A stretch of 64,000 nt of DNA from Luteibacter aegosomatissinici (GCF_023078495.1 NZ_CP095742.1:3844001-3908000); one strand, 5' to 3'. Shown: positions 48,694 through 57,588, counted from the first letter of the stretch. Translations and numbers: made by a program. Notes: generated by a model from the sequence alone, not told the origin.

Positions 48694-49194
48694 TCAGGGA
48701 CGGACGGCAGTCACTTCAATTTCGACCAGGAAGTTCGGGCTGGCCAGCGACGCCACCTGCATGGCACTGCGCGAAGGCAGGTTCGGCTGCTGGGGCGTGC
48801 CGAAGAACTGCGTATAGCCGCCCATGAAACCGCCGAAGTCCATCTTGCCGCCCTTCGCCGGGTCGCCTACCAGGAACACCTGCATCTTCACCACATCGCC
48901 CATCGACAGGCCCATGCCCTTCAGTTGCTTTTCGATCGAGGTGAGCACGCCGACCGTCTGGGTCTTGGTGTCGCCGTAGGCCTGCGGGCTGTCCTTCGGC
49001 GCGCTCGCATCCGCCACGGGCGGCACGACGCCACTGAGAAACACCAGCGTTTTCCCGGCGGGGATTTCCACGGCAGCGGAAATAGGGAATGTGCTGTTCG
49101 GAATCTTGTGGCGCACCACCTCGGCCGCAAAAGCCGGCGTAGCGAGAAGACAGGCGGCGGCGGCCAGGATGACGGAATGGTGGGTGAGCTTCAT
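48694..49194 (-). CDS. Exported RidA/YjgF-family protein
   Basis: A 166-residue RidA-like protein with a signal peptide (MKLTHHSVILAAAACLLATPAFAA). The core contains LVFLSGVVPPVADASA, VLTSIEKQLKGMGLSMGDVV and FFGTPQQPNLPSRSAMQVA with the family arginine, then FLVEIEVTAVRP. RidA proteins hydrolyse reactive enamine/imine intermediates to ketones and ammonia. Export to the periplasm is unusual for the better-known cytoplasmic members. Last gene of an operon with a flavin amine oxidoreductase and a cytochrome c, and coupled to the latter by ATGA, so it probably resolves the imine that the flavoenzyme produces. Confidence 0.85.
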   Translation of the reverse strand: MKLTHHSVILAAAACLLATPAFAAEVVRHKIPNSTFPISAAVEIPAGKTLVFLSGVVPPVADASAPKDSPQAYGDTKTQTVGVLTSIEKQLKGMGLSMGDVVKMQVFLVGDPAKGGKMDFGGFMGGYTQFFGTPQQPNLPSRSAMQVASLASPNFLVEIEVTAVRP

Positions 49195-49616
49195 CGTGAA
49201 TCCTCGGGTTTCGGTGCGGGCGGACGGAACGCCTTGACCTGGTCGGCGGTGAGCGCATCGGTGTAGTGGTTGCCGAAGTGCGTGCGCACGTAGTTCACCA
49301 CATCGGCAACCTGCTGGTCATTGAGCAGCATCGAGAACGGTGGCATGCCACCGCGGCCGTTCAACACCATCACGGCGGGATAGGCGCTGGAAGCAAGCTT
49401 TGGATTCGAAGCAAGCGCGGGGTAATGCCCTGCCCCGACAGCCCCCTTCGCATCCGGCATATGGCAGCCCTGGCAGATGTGGGTAAAGATCTGCTCGCCA
49501 GTCACGTGCGCCGCGTCCTTGCGGGAAAAGAATGCTGCGTCATTGGTTTGTGCCATGGCGGTGCCCGTGGCCAGCAGGCTGGCGACAGCCGCAAGGCGAA
49601 GCATCAGCGCCTTCAT
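49191..49616 (-). CDS. Periplasmic cytochrome c
   Basis: A 141-residue monohaem class I cytochrome c. The signal peptide is MKALMLRLAAVASLLATGTA to MAQ. The haem site is IFTHICQGCHMPDAKG (CxxCH), and the distal methionine is likely in RGGMPPFSMLLNDQQ. The C-terminal helix is VADVVNYVRTHFG. It overlaps both neighbours by ATGA. Co-translation with the flavoprotein suggests it takes electrons from the reduced flavin, as cytochrome partners do for some bacterial amine and nicotine oxidoreductases. Confidence 0.88.
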   Translation of the reverse strand: MKALMLRLAAVASLLATGTAMAQTNDAAFFSRKDAAHVTGEQIFTHICQGCHMPDAKGAVGAGHYPALASNPKLASSAYPAVMVLNGRGGMPPFSMLLNDQQVADVVNYVRTHFGNHYTDALTADQVKAFRPPAPKPEDSR

Positions 49617-51217
49617 GCCGCACCTCCGGCCACCGCCTTGCGGTGCAACTGGTCGATCGCGGCCAGCGAGGAAAGGATGGCCCCCTCCTGCCATGCAGGC
49701 AAGTACGACGCGTGTTCGCCGGCCAGCACGATCCTCCCGTCGATCGAGCACAGGTTGGCATAATGCTGCTCGCGAGCCTGGTCGGTCCACCAGCCAAAAC
49801 AGCCCAGCGTGGAGGGCACCCGGTGCCACGCCACGGCCATGCCGTTCTCGTATTCGGTCTTGTACTGCGGGTGGACCTGGCTGCCGTATTCGAGCGCCTT
49901 GGCAATGCGCGTAGCCGGATCGAGCGAGGTGAACTCGTACGCTTCGGTGAAGAAGGCATACGCGCCAAGCAGCACGCCCTTCTTCGTGCCTACACCATGG
50001 CTCGGATAACCGATCATCCCGATCGGGGTATCGCTGGTACTCACGCCGCCGTAGATCCGGTCGTCTTCTTCCCAGAAACGCCGCTTGAACTGCAGCCCCA
50101 CCTTGGCGGACGACATGTACGGCACAGCCGAGATGGCTGCCGCCTTCTCCGCGGACACCTGGACAGGAATCTGGCTGAGGATGGAAAGCGGAATGGTGCA
50201 GACACACCAATCGGCCGTGGCCTGCTGGGCCTGCCCCGGCCTGGCGGTATCTTCGTAAGTCACGGTCACCCCACGATCGCTCTGCGCGATCGCGGTCACT
50301 TTGCTGTTGTAGCGGATGACCTGCGGGCCGAGCTCACGGACAAAGGCCTTGCCGATCGCATCCATGCCACCCACGGGCTGCAGCAGTGTGGTCTGGTATT
50401 CGTACATGGCGCTCATGCCTAGCTGCTTCCACAGCCCGGACTTGAGGACGTCCGATATACCGACCGGTTGGGAGAACTCGGGCTTGCCACTGGGCCCGCC
50501 ACCGGGCTCCTTCGCGTACCCACGGTGTTCACTGCTGTCGCGGCCGGCCACATAACGGAACTGGCTATCGAGGCCGCCGAACTGGCGCAGTGATTCAAGC
50601 AGGACTTCGCGGTCTTCGTTCGACACCAGGTCATCAAGCGCCCCCTTGCCCGATGCCTTGGCGAGCAACTCGGCGATGCCGCCATGCCAATCCGCCTGCA
50701 GCTCGCGAAGCCGTTGCGGTTTGCCACCGAAGGCCTCGGGGTTATGCATGTAGGCGTTGTGGTTCACCTGCACGAACGGTTCGAGCTGTACACCGAACTG
50801 GTGACAGTAATCGAGTACGCCGGTGTGGTGGTAAGGGATGCGCCACGGGCCCGGATTGAAGTAAAGCCCCTTGTCGAAGCGGCAGGTCTGGGTGTGGCCA
50901 CCGAGTTCGGTAAACGTGTCGCCCCCGCGCAAGGTCCAGTTGCGTCCGCCGGCACGGGCGTTGTACTCGAGCACCTGCACCTTGTAGCCCGCCTTGCCCA
51001 GCTCGTAGGCGGCGACGAGGCCGGCCAGGCCAGCACCCAGGATCAGCACACTGCCTTTCCCACTGCCTTGCAGCGGCGGCGGTCGCCGGTAGGTCGATTC
51101 CGCGGCAAAGCCCAGGTTGGTCATCGCCTGGTACATCAACGCGCTGCCCCCAGCCACGCCAATCATCCGCAACAGGTCGCGCCGACTTAGCGACGCGGGC
51201 GGGAATTCGCTACCCAT
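49613..51217 (-). CDS. Tat-exported flavin monoamine oxidase-family oxidoreductase
   Basis: A 534-residue FAD enzyme. The N-terminus carries a twin-arginine signal (SLSRRDLLRMIGVAGGSALM). The FAD loop is VLILGAGLAGLVAAYELGKAG, followed by VLEYNARAGGRNWTL and the GG-doublet region GDTFTELGGHTQTC. The C-terminal FAD motif is in DGRIVLAGEHASYLPAWQEGAI. Family members oxidise primary amines or L-amino acids to imines. The coupled cytochrome c suggests a dehydrogenase rather than an O2-using oxidase, and the exported RidA would process the imine. Substrate unknown. It is the first gene of the three-gene operon. Confidence 0.88.
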   Translation of the reverse strand: MGSEFPPASLSRRDLLRMIGVAGGSALMYQAMTNLGFAAESTYRRPPPLQGSGKGSVLILGAGLAGLVAAYELGKAGYKVQVLEYNARAGGRNWTLRGGDTFTELGGHTQTCRFDKGLYFNPGPWRIPYHHTGVLDYCHQFGVQLEPFVQVNHNAYMHNPEAFGGKPQRLRELQADWHGGIAELLAKASGKGALDDLVSNEDREVLLESLRQFGGLDSQFRYVAGRDSSEHRGYAKEPGGGPSGKPEFSQPVGISDVLKSGLWKQLGMSAMYEYQTTLLQPVGGMDAIGKAFVRELGPQVIRYNSKVTAIAQSDRGVTVTYEDTARPGQAQQATADWCVCTIPLSILSQIPVQVSAEKAAAISAVPYMSSAKVGLQFKRRFWEEDDRIYGGVSTSDTPIGMIGYPSHGVGTKKGVLLGAYAFFTEAYEFTSLDPATRIAKALEYGSQVHPQYKTEYENGMAVAWHRVPSTLGCFGWWTDQAREQHYANLCSIDGRIVLAGEHASYLPAWQEGAILSSLAAIDQLHRKAVAGGAA

Positions 51218-51367
51218 ACCACTACCCCTTGGCTACCCCGATGCCACAGAGTAACCATACGTTGCAGTGCACAACAACAGGTCGTTAGGCATGCACCGGG
51301 TTGGTGCTATGACAGCGCTGCGCAAACGCTCTAAGCTGCTTTGATCGAATCCCCATTGAATACCCGC

Positions 51368-52381
51368 ATGACCTCCACTCACGACCGTGCCGCCGCCCGC
51401 CTCGCCTGGGCACGCCATGCCACTGGCCAGTCCGATCTCGTGCTTGAACCCGCCTCCGCTGATGCCAGCTTCCGCAGCTACTGGCGCGGCTATGTCGATA
51501 CACAGCCCGTGATCATCATGGATTCACCGCCGGCCCAGGAGAACCCTGCGCCCTGGGTCGAGATTGGCAAGCGCCTGCATGATGCGGGGCTGCACACACC
51601 GACCGTAATGGTGGCCAACCTTGAACAGGGTTTCCTGCTGATCGAGGACCTGGGCACGCGCACGTACCTCCCGGAGCTAAACAACGAGACCGCGGACGCG
51701 CTCTACGGTGATGCACTCGATGCGCTGTTGCGCATGCAGATGCACGTGGAAACCACCGGCCTGCCTGCGTTCAACCGCGAATGGCAGACCATGGAAATGG
51801 AGATCATGCCAACGTGGTTTTTGCAGAAACACCTCGGTGCTTTTGTCGAGTGCGAAGAATGGGACGTCGTGGAAGGCGCCTTCAGTGCGATCCTGCATTC
51901 GCTCGCCGAGCAGCCGCGCGCGTTCATGCACCGCGATTACCACAGCCGCAACCTGCTGATCACCACCGACCGCTCGCCGGGCGTCATCGATTTCCAGGGC
52001 GCCATGTCCGGACCGATCACCTACGACCTGGCGTCATTGCTACGCGATGCGTACGTGGTGTGGGATAACGAACGCGTGGAAGGCTGGGTTGAGGCGTATC
52101 GCCTGCGCCTGCTCGATGCGCGCCTGCTCGACGAGACCGTGGACACCGACCGCTTCCGTCGCTGGTTCGACATGGCCAGCCTGCAGCGACACATCAAGAT
52201 CCTCGGCCTGTTCTGCCGCCTTTACTACCGGGATGGCAAGGCGGGCTACCTCAACGATCTTCCCCGCGTCCTCCAGTACGTACTGGATATCGCACGCCGC
52301 CATGCCGATGTTGCGCCGCTGGCCGATTTCATCGTCGCGAAGATCGGTGATCGCGATATCCGCGTGCCGGTGGCCGCATGA
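51368..52381 (+). CDS. amgK: N-acetylmuramate/N-acetylglucosamine anomeric kinase
   Basis: A 337-residue phosphotransferase of the aminoglycoside/choline kinase fold. The N-terminal lobe holds PASADASFRSYWRG and LLIEDLGTRTYL. The catalytic loop is FMHRDYHSRNLLI and the metal-binding aspartate follows in GVIDFQGAMSGP. AmgK phosphorylates MurNAc at C1 in cell-wall recycling that bypasses fosfomycin-sensitive de novo synthesis. I used the ATG at 51368. It overlaps murU as ATGA, the usual amgK-murU pair. Confidence 0.88.
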   Translation: MTSTHDRAAARLAWARHATGQSDLVLEPASADASFRSYWRGYVDTQPVIIMDSPPAQENPAPWVEIGKRLHDAGLHTPTVMVANLEQGFLLIEDLGTRTYLPELNNETADALYGDALDALLRMQMHVETTGLPAFNREWQTMEMEIMPTWFLQKHLGAFVECEEWDVVEGAFSAILHSLAEQPRAFMHRDYHSRNLLITTDRSPGVIDFQGAMSGPITYDLASLLRDAYVVWDNERVEGWVEAYRLRLLDARLLDETVDTDRFRRWFDMASLQRHIKILGLFCRLYYRDGKAGYLNDLPRVLQYVLDIARRHADVAPLADFIVAKIGDRDIRVPVAA

Positions 52382-53052
52382 GGCATGCACTGATCCTCGC
52401 CGCGGGGCGTGGCGAACGCATGCGGCCATTGACGGATACCACCCCCAAGCCATTACTCGAGGTGCACGGTAAACCGCTCATCGTTCACCACATCGAAAAG
52501 CTTGCAGCGGCCGGCGTGAACTACATCGCCATCAATACGTCGCACCTGGCCGATCAGTTCCCCGAGGCGCTGGGGGACGGTTCGCGCTGGGGCGTTCGCA
52601 TCCGCTATTCGTATGAAGGCCCCACGCCACTGGAAACCGGTGGCGGCATGCTGAAGGCCCTGCCGCTGCTCGGTAGCGAGCCCTTCATCGTGGTGAGCGC
52701 GGATATCTGGAGCGATATCGATTACGCGGCGTTGCCTTGGGAACCCGAAGGCGTGGCGCATCTCGTCATGGTGCCGAATCCGGATTTCCATCCGAAGGGC
52801 GACTTTGCGCTGCTCGATGGAAAGCTATACGACGAGGAGACGCCAGCGGGCGCGGAGCGCCTGACGTTCGGAAACGTTGGCATCTATCGGCCCGGGATCG
52901 TCGCGAGTGAGGCGCCCGGTACATTCAAGCTGGCGCCGATGTACCGGCGGGCCATTGCGCAGGGGCAGTTGACCGGCGAGAAGTTCAATGGGTTCTGGCG
53001 AAATGTGGGGAGCCCGGCGCAGCTGGATGAGTTGCGGGCGCAGGCGACCTGA
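52378..53052 (+). CDS. murU: N-acetylmuramate alpha-1-phosphate uridylyltransferase
   Basis: A 224-residue nucleotidyltransferase. The pyrophosphorylase signature is LAAGRGERMRPLTDTTPKP, followed by FIVVSADIWSDIDY (metal/substrate) and TFGNVGIYRPG. It makes UDP-MurNAc from MurNAc-1-phosphate supplied by AmgK. Length and partner support MurU over RmlA- or ManC-like enzymes. A nested REP-like palindrome follows the stop. Confidence 0.88.
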   Translation: MRHALILAAGRGERMRPLTDTTPKPLLEVHGKPLIVHHIEKLAAAGVNYIAINTSHLADQFPEALGDGSRWGVRIRYSYEGPTPLETGGGMLKALPLLGSEPFIVVSADIWSDIDYAALPWEPEGVAHLVMVPNPDFHPKGDFALLDGKLYDEETPAGAERLTFGNVGIYRPGIVASEAPGTFKLAPMYRRAIAQGQLTGEKFNGFWRNVGSPAQLDELRAQAT

Positions 53053-53064
53053 TCCGCGCGCGAT

Positions 53065-53164
53065 CTGTAGGAGTCCGCCCTGTGGGCGACGCTGTTCGCG
53101 ATAGAGCCGCCGATCCTGTAGCGGTATCGCGAAAAGATGTCGCCCACAGGGTGGGCTCCTACGG
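53065..53164. repeat. Nested long palindrome
   Basis: Outer arms (53065-53090 and 53139-53164) start CTGTAGGAGTCCGCCCTGTG and are inverted with three mismatches over 26 bases. Inside, TTCGCGATA (53095-53103) faces TATCGCGAA (53125-53133). The outer ends share GTAGGAG with the REP family, but the inner body differs, so this is a distinct subtype. It may fold as a cruciform or strong RNA hairpin. Confidence 0.8.
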
Positions 53165-53175
53165 AGCTGCTGTGT

Positions 53176-53403
53176 TTACTGGATGGTTTCGGCGGTGATT
53201 TCGCGAAGCCGCTCGCGGCCTAGTGCGAATGCTTCGTTGTAGGCACTGGTGACGTCGATGAAATCGACGGTGCCCATGCCGGCGTCTATTTCTTCGCCGA
53301 TATGATCAAGGATGCGATAGCTCGACCGGTAGAACTGCTCGCCTGCTTCGCCGCTGTGCTTTACCGCCCGGCCGACGACTCTGAACTTGCTGTTATTTTC
53401 CAC
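53176..53403 (-). CDS. Small hypothetical protein
   Basis: A 75-residue protein read from GTG at 53403, with GGGGGAGGAAC about 8 bases upstream as a strong ribosome site. Longer readings run through this site and are unlikely. The sequence is charged and helical (AVKHSGEAGEQFYRSSYRIL, SAYNEAFALGRERLREI) with no membrane segment or Cys. No family is recognised. It stands alone between the palindrome and motB, in the same direction as motB. The 170 bp between it and motB hold nothing I can name. Confidence 0.55.
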   Translation of the reverse strand: MENNSKFRVVGRAVKHSGEAGEQFYRSSYRILDHIGEEIDAGMGTVDFIDVTSAYNEAFALGRERLREITAETIQ

Positions 53404-53576
53404 GGTGTTCCTCCCCCCTGGGAGTCTCCGATACTGCCGGGGTATCGTGACCGTTTCAAGTGATTTCCACTTCAAGGTGACAACTTCGCGCGAAGAACAT
53501 CGCCCGGCCACTACCGGGAACCCTGAAGGACGGATGGGTTCGGGGCAGGTGCCGGGCGATGAAACGCGTGATCGAT

Positions 53577-54473
53577 TTAGTTGGCCCCGCCGGCCATGGC
53601 GGTCGCTTCGTTCAGCGCAGCCTTCGCGGCCTCGTTGGTCATGACCACGATACTGATGCGGCGATTGGTGGGTGCAGACGGATCGTTCTTGTCGAACGGC
53701 ACCGAGGCCGCCAGGCCCACGACGCGTGCCACCTTGTTCGGCTGCATGCCCCCATCGGTAAGCGTGCGGCGCGCGGCATTGGCGCGATCGGCGGAGAGTT
53801 CCCAGTTACCGTACTGACTATCGGCGCGAATATACGGCGCACTATCGGTGTGGCCCGAGATGCTGATCTGGTTCGGCACCTGGTTGATGAAACCCGCCAG
53901 CTCGTGAAGGATCTGCACCGTATACGGCTTCAGCGCACCGCTACCCGTATCGAACATGGGGCGGTTCTGCTTGTCGACGATCTGGATGCGCAGGCCTTCC
54001 GAGGTGATGTCGATCAGCAGCTGATCCTTGTACGGCGCCATCGCCTGGCTCTGCGCAATCGCCTCCTGCAGGTCCTTCATCAGCTGCTCGAGGCGCTTCT
54101 TCTCCTGCTCCTTCGCGAGCTTTTCAGCCTCGGCCGACGTGGCCGGCTTGGCGAACTGCTGCTGATCGCCCGGGCCCTTCGGCAAATCCATCGCGCCGCC
54201 CAGCTTGATCATGCTGGTACTGGCACCACCGGGCCCCATCTTTCCCGAGGGCGCCATGGTGGACTGGCCCTGGGTCATGCTGGGGTTCTTGAAGTACTCG
54301 GAGATGGCGGCGCGCTGCTGCTTGGTGCCTGCGCCCACCAGCCACATGACGAGGAAGAACGCCATCATCGCCGTGACGAAGTCGGCGTAGGCCACCTTCC
54401 ACGCGCCACCGTGGTGGCCGTGGCCGCCCTTCTTCTTGCGGCGGACGATGATGACTTGCTTGAGCTCGGTCAT
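53577..54473 (-). CDS. motB: Flagellar motor protein MotB
   Basis: A 298-residue stator subunit. The single N-terminal membrane segment AYADFVTAMMAFFLVMWLV contains the proton-accepting aspartate. A linker/plug region and then a C-terminal OmpA-like peptidoglycan-binding domain follow (ISISGHTDSAPYIRADSQYG, WELSADRANAARRTL). It anchors the stator to the wall. It lies 6 bp after motA in one transcript. Confidence 0.93.
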   Translation of the reverse strand: MTELKQVIIVRRKKKGGHGHHGGAWKVAYADFVTAMMAFFLVMWLVGAGTKQQRAAISEYFKNPSMTQGQSTMAPSGKMGPGGASTSMIKLGGAMDLPKGPGDQQQFAKPATSAEAEKLAKEQEKKRLEQLMKDLQEAIAQSQAMAPYKDQLLIDITSEGLRIQIVDKQNRPMFDTGSGALKPYTVQILHELAGFINQVPNQISISGHTDSAPYIRADSQYGNWELSADRANAARRTLTDGGMQPNKVARVVGLAASVPFDKNDPSAPTNRRISIVVMTNEAAKAALNEATAMAGGAN

Positions 54474-54479
54474 CGCTGA

Positions 54480-55334
54480 TTACCGGGCAGCCTTCAGGTG
54501 GCCTTCCAGGTCCTGGAAGCTGGGGCGGCTGGACGAGGTGAGGGACTTGCGGGCGAACTCCACCGCGACCATCGGGTTGTAGCCACGCAGGTTCGCCAGC
54601 AGGCCCACCTTCACGCATTCGAACGCCCTGCCATCGGCGTTCACGCGGGCTTCCATGGCCGCCGAGAGCGGGCCGATGAAGCCGTACGACAGCAGGATGC
54701 CCAGGAAGGTGCCGACGAGGGCACCTGCGATGTGCTCACCGATCACGGCGGCATCGCCATCGATGGATTTCATGGTGATCACGATGCCGAGCACCGCCGC
54801 CACGATGCCGAAGCCCGGCAGGGCGTCAGCCATCTTCTGCACGGCCAGGGCGGGCGCGAGCGCTTCGTGGTGGTGGGTTTCCAGCTCCACGTCGAGCAGC
54901 GCTTCCAGCTCGTGCGGATCCATGCTGCCGCCGACGATCAGGCGCAGGCAGTCCGTGATGAAGTCGATGAGGTGGTGCTCCGCGACCAGGCGCGGGTACG
55001 CCGTGAACAGCGAACTGTTCTCCGGGTTCTCAATATGTTCTTCCATGGCCAGCTGGCCGTCCTTACGCATCTTCACGAAGATGTCGTAGAGCAGCGACAA
55101 CAGGTCCACGTAATCCTGTTTCTTGTATTTCGGGCCCTTGAACAGGCCCAGGGCATCGCGCGCGGCGCCCTTCACGATGTCCATCGAATTGGCACTGATG
55201 AACGCACCCACGGCCGCGCCGAAGATGATCAGGAGCTCATAGGGTTGCCACAGGGCACCAATCGTGCCGTGCGAGAGCACATAGCCGCCCAGCACCGAGA
55301 CCAGGACGATGATCGAACCGATAATGACCAACAT
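54480..55334 (-). CDS. motA: Flagellar motor protein MotA
   Basis: A 284-residue stator subunit with four hydrophobic segments: the first LVIIGSIIVLVSVLGGYVLS, the second LLIIFGAAVGAFISAN, and two after the cytoplasmic loop (LPGFGIVAAVLGIVITMKSI and VGTFLGILLSYGFIGPL). The large cytoplasmic loop interacts with the rotor. Partner of motB for proton-driven rotation. Other flagellar genes are not adjacent, which is common for motAB. Confidence 0.93.
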   Translation of the reverse strand: MLVIIGSIIVLVSVLGGYVLSHGTIGALWQPYELLIIFGAAVGAFISANSMDIVKGAARDALGLFKGPKYKKQDYVDLLSLLYDIFVKMRKDGQLAMEEHIENPENSSLFTAYPRLVAEHHLIDFITDCLRLIVGGSMDPHELEALLDVELETHHHEALAPALAVQKMADALPGFGIVAAVLGIVITMKSIDGDAAVIGEHIAGALVGTFLGILLSYGFIGPLSAAMEARVNADGRAFECVKVGLLANLRGYNPMVAVEFARKSLTSSSRPSFQDLEGHLKAAR

Positions 55335-55415
55335 GACTTCACTTCCTCCCAGTCGGATGACTTATCGGCCGCTGGGGCGCGAAGTTGAGGGTTTCTGTCA
55401 CGTTTTCTACACGAT

Positions 55416-56729
55416 TCAAAAGGCGTTGGTAAGCGCTCCCGCATAGCGTGGGAAAACCAGCCGAATCCGCGTACCGATGCCGGCGTCGCTTTCGATTTCC
55501 ACACCGCCCCCGGCCTGGGCGACCGTACCGTATACCTGCGCAAGGCCAAGCCCCGAACCGCCCTGCTTGGTCGTGAAGTACGGCTCGAACAGGCGCTCGC
55601 GCACCTCGTCCGACATGCCACCCCCTGTATCGGCCACGCAGACAAAAACCTGGCGCGCCGGCACGGGCTCACGCCGGGCCTCGGCCATGGCGTCATCCAC
55701 CAGCCGGTCGCCCACCTGCAGGACGATCGTGCCCATGCTGCCCATGGCATCACGCGCATTGAGGCACACATTCATAAGCGCCTGCTCGATGCCGTGGCGA
55801 TCCACCCAGATGGGGAGCGCACCGGGCTGGCGCAGAACCTCGATACCCACGCGGCCACCCATGCCATGGCGGGCAAAGTCGGCAAAGCTTTCGACCAGGT
55901 CACCCAGGTCGATCGGCTCGGGATTCAGAGGCTGGTTACGGGCGAAGGCCAACAGCCGGCGGGTCAGCGCCGTCGCATGGCGAGCCCCCTCCACCGCGTA
56001 CGTGAGCATGCGACGCTGGTGCGGGGTGAGATCATCGGCCTCGTCCTGGAGCCCGGAGAGGCTCACTATGACCGTCTGCAGCATGTTGTTGAAGTCGTGC
56101 GCGATGCCACTGACCAGTTGCCCCACGGCCTGCTGCTTCTGGGCCTGGCTGGCGGAGGCTTCCGCGAGTTCGCGCGCGCGGCTGGCCATGTCCAGTTGCT
56201 CCTTCAGGGAGGCCAGGCGGCTCTCCGCATCCTTGCGTGCCCAGTTCTCGCTCTCGAACCGTTCCAGCAGCGTGCCGTACTGGGTAGTGGCGCTGGCGGA
56301 GCGAGCCACGGTCTCGTTCAGCCGCTCCTGTAACAGCTCATTGATGGATTCCAGCGCGGCCTGAAGCTCGACGCGCTCGGTGACATCGCGGCTGATCACG
56401 ATGAAGTGGTCCAGGCAGTCATCGGCGACGACCGGCGCGACCATGACCTCCCACCAGCGCGAGGTCCCCAGCGCGGTGCGCCGCGGGCTGACAAACTCCA
56501 CGCGTTCACCGGCCGCTGCACGATCAAGGACGCGCGCCACCATATCGCGAGCCTCGGGCGGCCACAGGTCCAGCCAGCGAACGCCCAACAGCCGCTCCAC
56601 ACCTCCCGGTGCAAGCGACATGCAGCCCAGACCCGCGACGAAACGAATGACGCCGTCGCGGTCGAGTTCCTTCATGCAATCGGCGGATGCTTCGACAAAT
56701 TGCCGGTACCGCCCCTCCCCTTCACTCAT
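55416..56729 (-). CDS. PAS-domain sensor histidine kinase
   Basis: A 437-residue cytoplasmic kinase. A PAS domain (about 8-125, YRQFVEASADCMKELDRDG to VISRDVTERVEL) leads to a long coiled coil (about 125-195). The dimerisation box is GQLVSGIAHDFNNMLQTV, typical of the HisKA class that pairs with orphan receivers. The ATPase part has NVCLNARDAMG, CVADTGGGMS and GSGLGLAQVYG. No membrane segment and no receiver domain. It is divergent from the single-domain response regulator at 56849, its likely partner. Confidence 0.85.
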   Translation of the reverse strand: MSEGEGRYRQFVEASADCMKELDRDGVIRFVAGLGCMSLAPGGVERLLGVRWLDLWPPEARDMVARVLDRAAAGERVEFVSPRRTALGTSRWWEVMVAPVVADDCLDHFIVISRDVTERVELQAALESINELLQERLNETVARSASATTQYGTLLERFESENWARKDAESRLASLKEQLDMASRARELAEASASQAQKQQAVGQLVSGIAHDFNNMLQTVIVSLSGLQDEADDLTPHQRRMLTYAVEGARHATALTRRLLAFARNQPLNPEPIDLGDLVESFADFARHGMGGRVGIEVLRQPGALPIWVDRHGIEQALMNVCLNARDAMGSMGTIVLQVGDRLVDDAMAEARREPVPARQVFVCVADTGGGMSDEVRERLFEPYFTTKQGGSGLGLAQVYGTVAQAGGGVEIESDAGIGTRIRLVFPRYAGALTNAF

Positions 56730-56848
56730 CGCCGCTGCCCCTGACCCGTCGGTTGGCGTTGAACACCACTATCACGCGCCGTACGGGCGGCTCATGTCAA
56801 GGCGAATCTGTCACGCGACCACGACGAAAGCAGCGCGACATTGGGGCC

Positions 56849-57235
56849 ATGACGGATTCCCCCGCGCCCCCGCACCATGCCTCGATCCTGATCGTCGAGG
56901 ACGACCGGACAGTCCTCGACATCACCAGCTTCGTGCTGGAGACAGCCGGCTACCCCGTGCTCACCGCGATGAATGCGGACGAGGCGCTGGCCGTGCTGGC
57001 CCTGCATCCTGAAGTCGGGCTGGTCCTTACCGATGTGAATATGCCCGGCAGGATGGACGGGATCGACCTGGTCCACGCGGTGCGGCGCTCGGGCACATCG
57101 GTCCGTTGCGTGGTGGTGTCAGGGGATGCCCTGCACGCGGCCGAGCGGCTCGACGGGGCGGCGCCCTTCCTGGCCAAGCCGTATGACCGTCGGTCATTGT
57201 TGCAAGCGGTGGGGGCCGCGCTGGGGACCGGATGA
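56849..57235 (+). CDS. Single-domain response regulator
   Basis: A 128-residue receiver domain with no output. Acidic pocket ILIVEDDRTVLD, phosphoacceptor LVLTDVNMPGRMDGID, and switch lysine FLAKPYDRRSL. The ATG at 56849 gives exact receiver length. It is divergent from the PAS kinase gene with about 120 bp between them. The pair could act like an FixL/CheY-type stand-alone relay. Nearness to motAB makes motility output possible, but nothing proves it. Confidence 0.85.
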   Translation: MTDSPAPPHHASILIVEDDRTVLDITSFVLETAGYPVLTAMNADEALAVLALHPEVGLVLTDVNMPGRMDGIDLVHAVRRSGTSVRCVVVSGDALHAAERLDGAAPFLAKPYDRRSLLQAVGAALGTG

Positions 57236-57280
57236 ACGACCACCGGCACGGGCCCGCTGGGGCCGTGTCGCAAGGGCGGT

Positions 57281-57306
57281 CACGCGCAAGCGCGCTCCTA
57301 CAGGGG
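57281..57306. repeat. REP-like half element
   Basis: CACGCGCAAGCGCGCTCCTA to CAGGGG matches the reverse arm of the palindrome family at 5651-5719. It lies between the response regulator and a convergent small gene. Confidence 0.7.
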
Positions 57307-57312
57307 CCTCGG

Positions 57313-57588
57313 TCAGGCGTCGGATTCGGGCTTGTCGTCGTCGAAGCCGGTTTCACCTTCGGCGAATACGGGGGCGCCATCCTCTTCCACGCCCATCACC
57401 AGGCCCAGGGCTTTTTCGGCCCCGGCGGCGGCGCTCGCCTCGTCGCGGAAGCTGCGGTTTTCATAGACCGCATAGTACGAGGGGAAGCTGCCATCGGCCG
57501 GGTGAGACGATAGCCACGCGGTGTAACGGGAGCCTTCCCGGCTCGCGCCACTGCGCAGGGTGAAATTCGGGAACTCGCGTTCTGCCAT
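57313..57588 (-). CDS. Small acidic hypothetical protein
   Basis: A 91-residue soluble protein with an acidic C-terminal tail (GETGFDDDKPESDA). The central part SHPADGSFPSYYAVYENRSF is aromatic rich, and DEASAAAGAEKALGLVMGV should be helical. No Cys and no signal peptide. I do not recognise a family. Its compact frame in the high-GC style of its neighbours supports a real gene. Confidence 0.55.
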   Translation of the reverse strand: MAEREFPNFTLRSGASREGSRYTAWLSSHPADGSFPSYYAVYENRSFRDEASAAAGAEKALGLVMGVEEDGAPVFAEGETGFDDDKPESDA

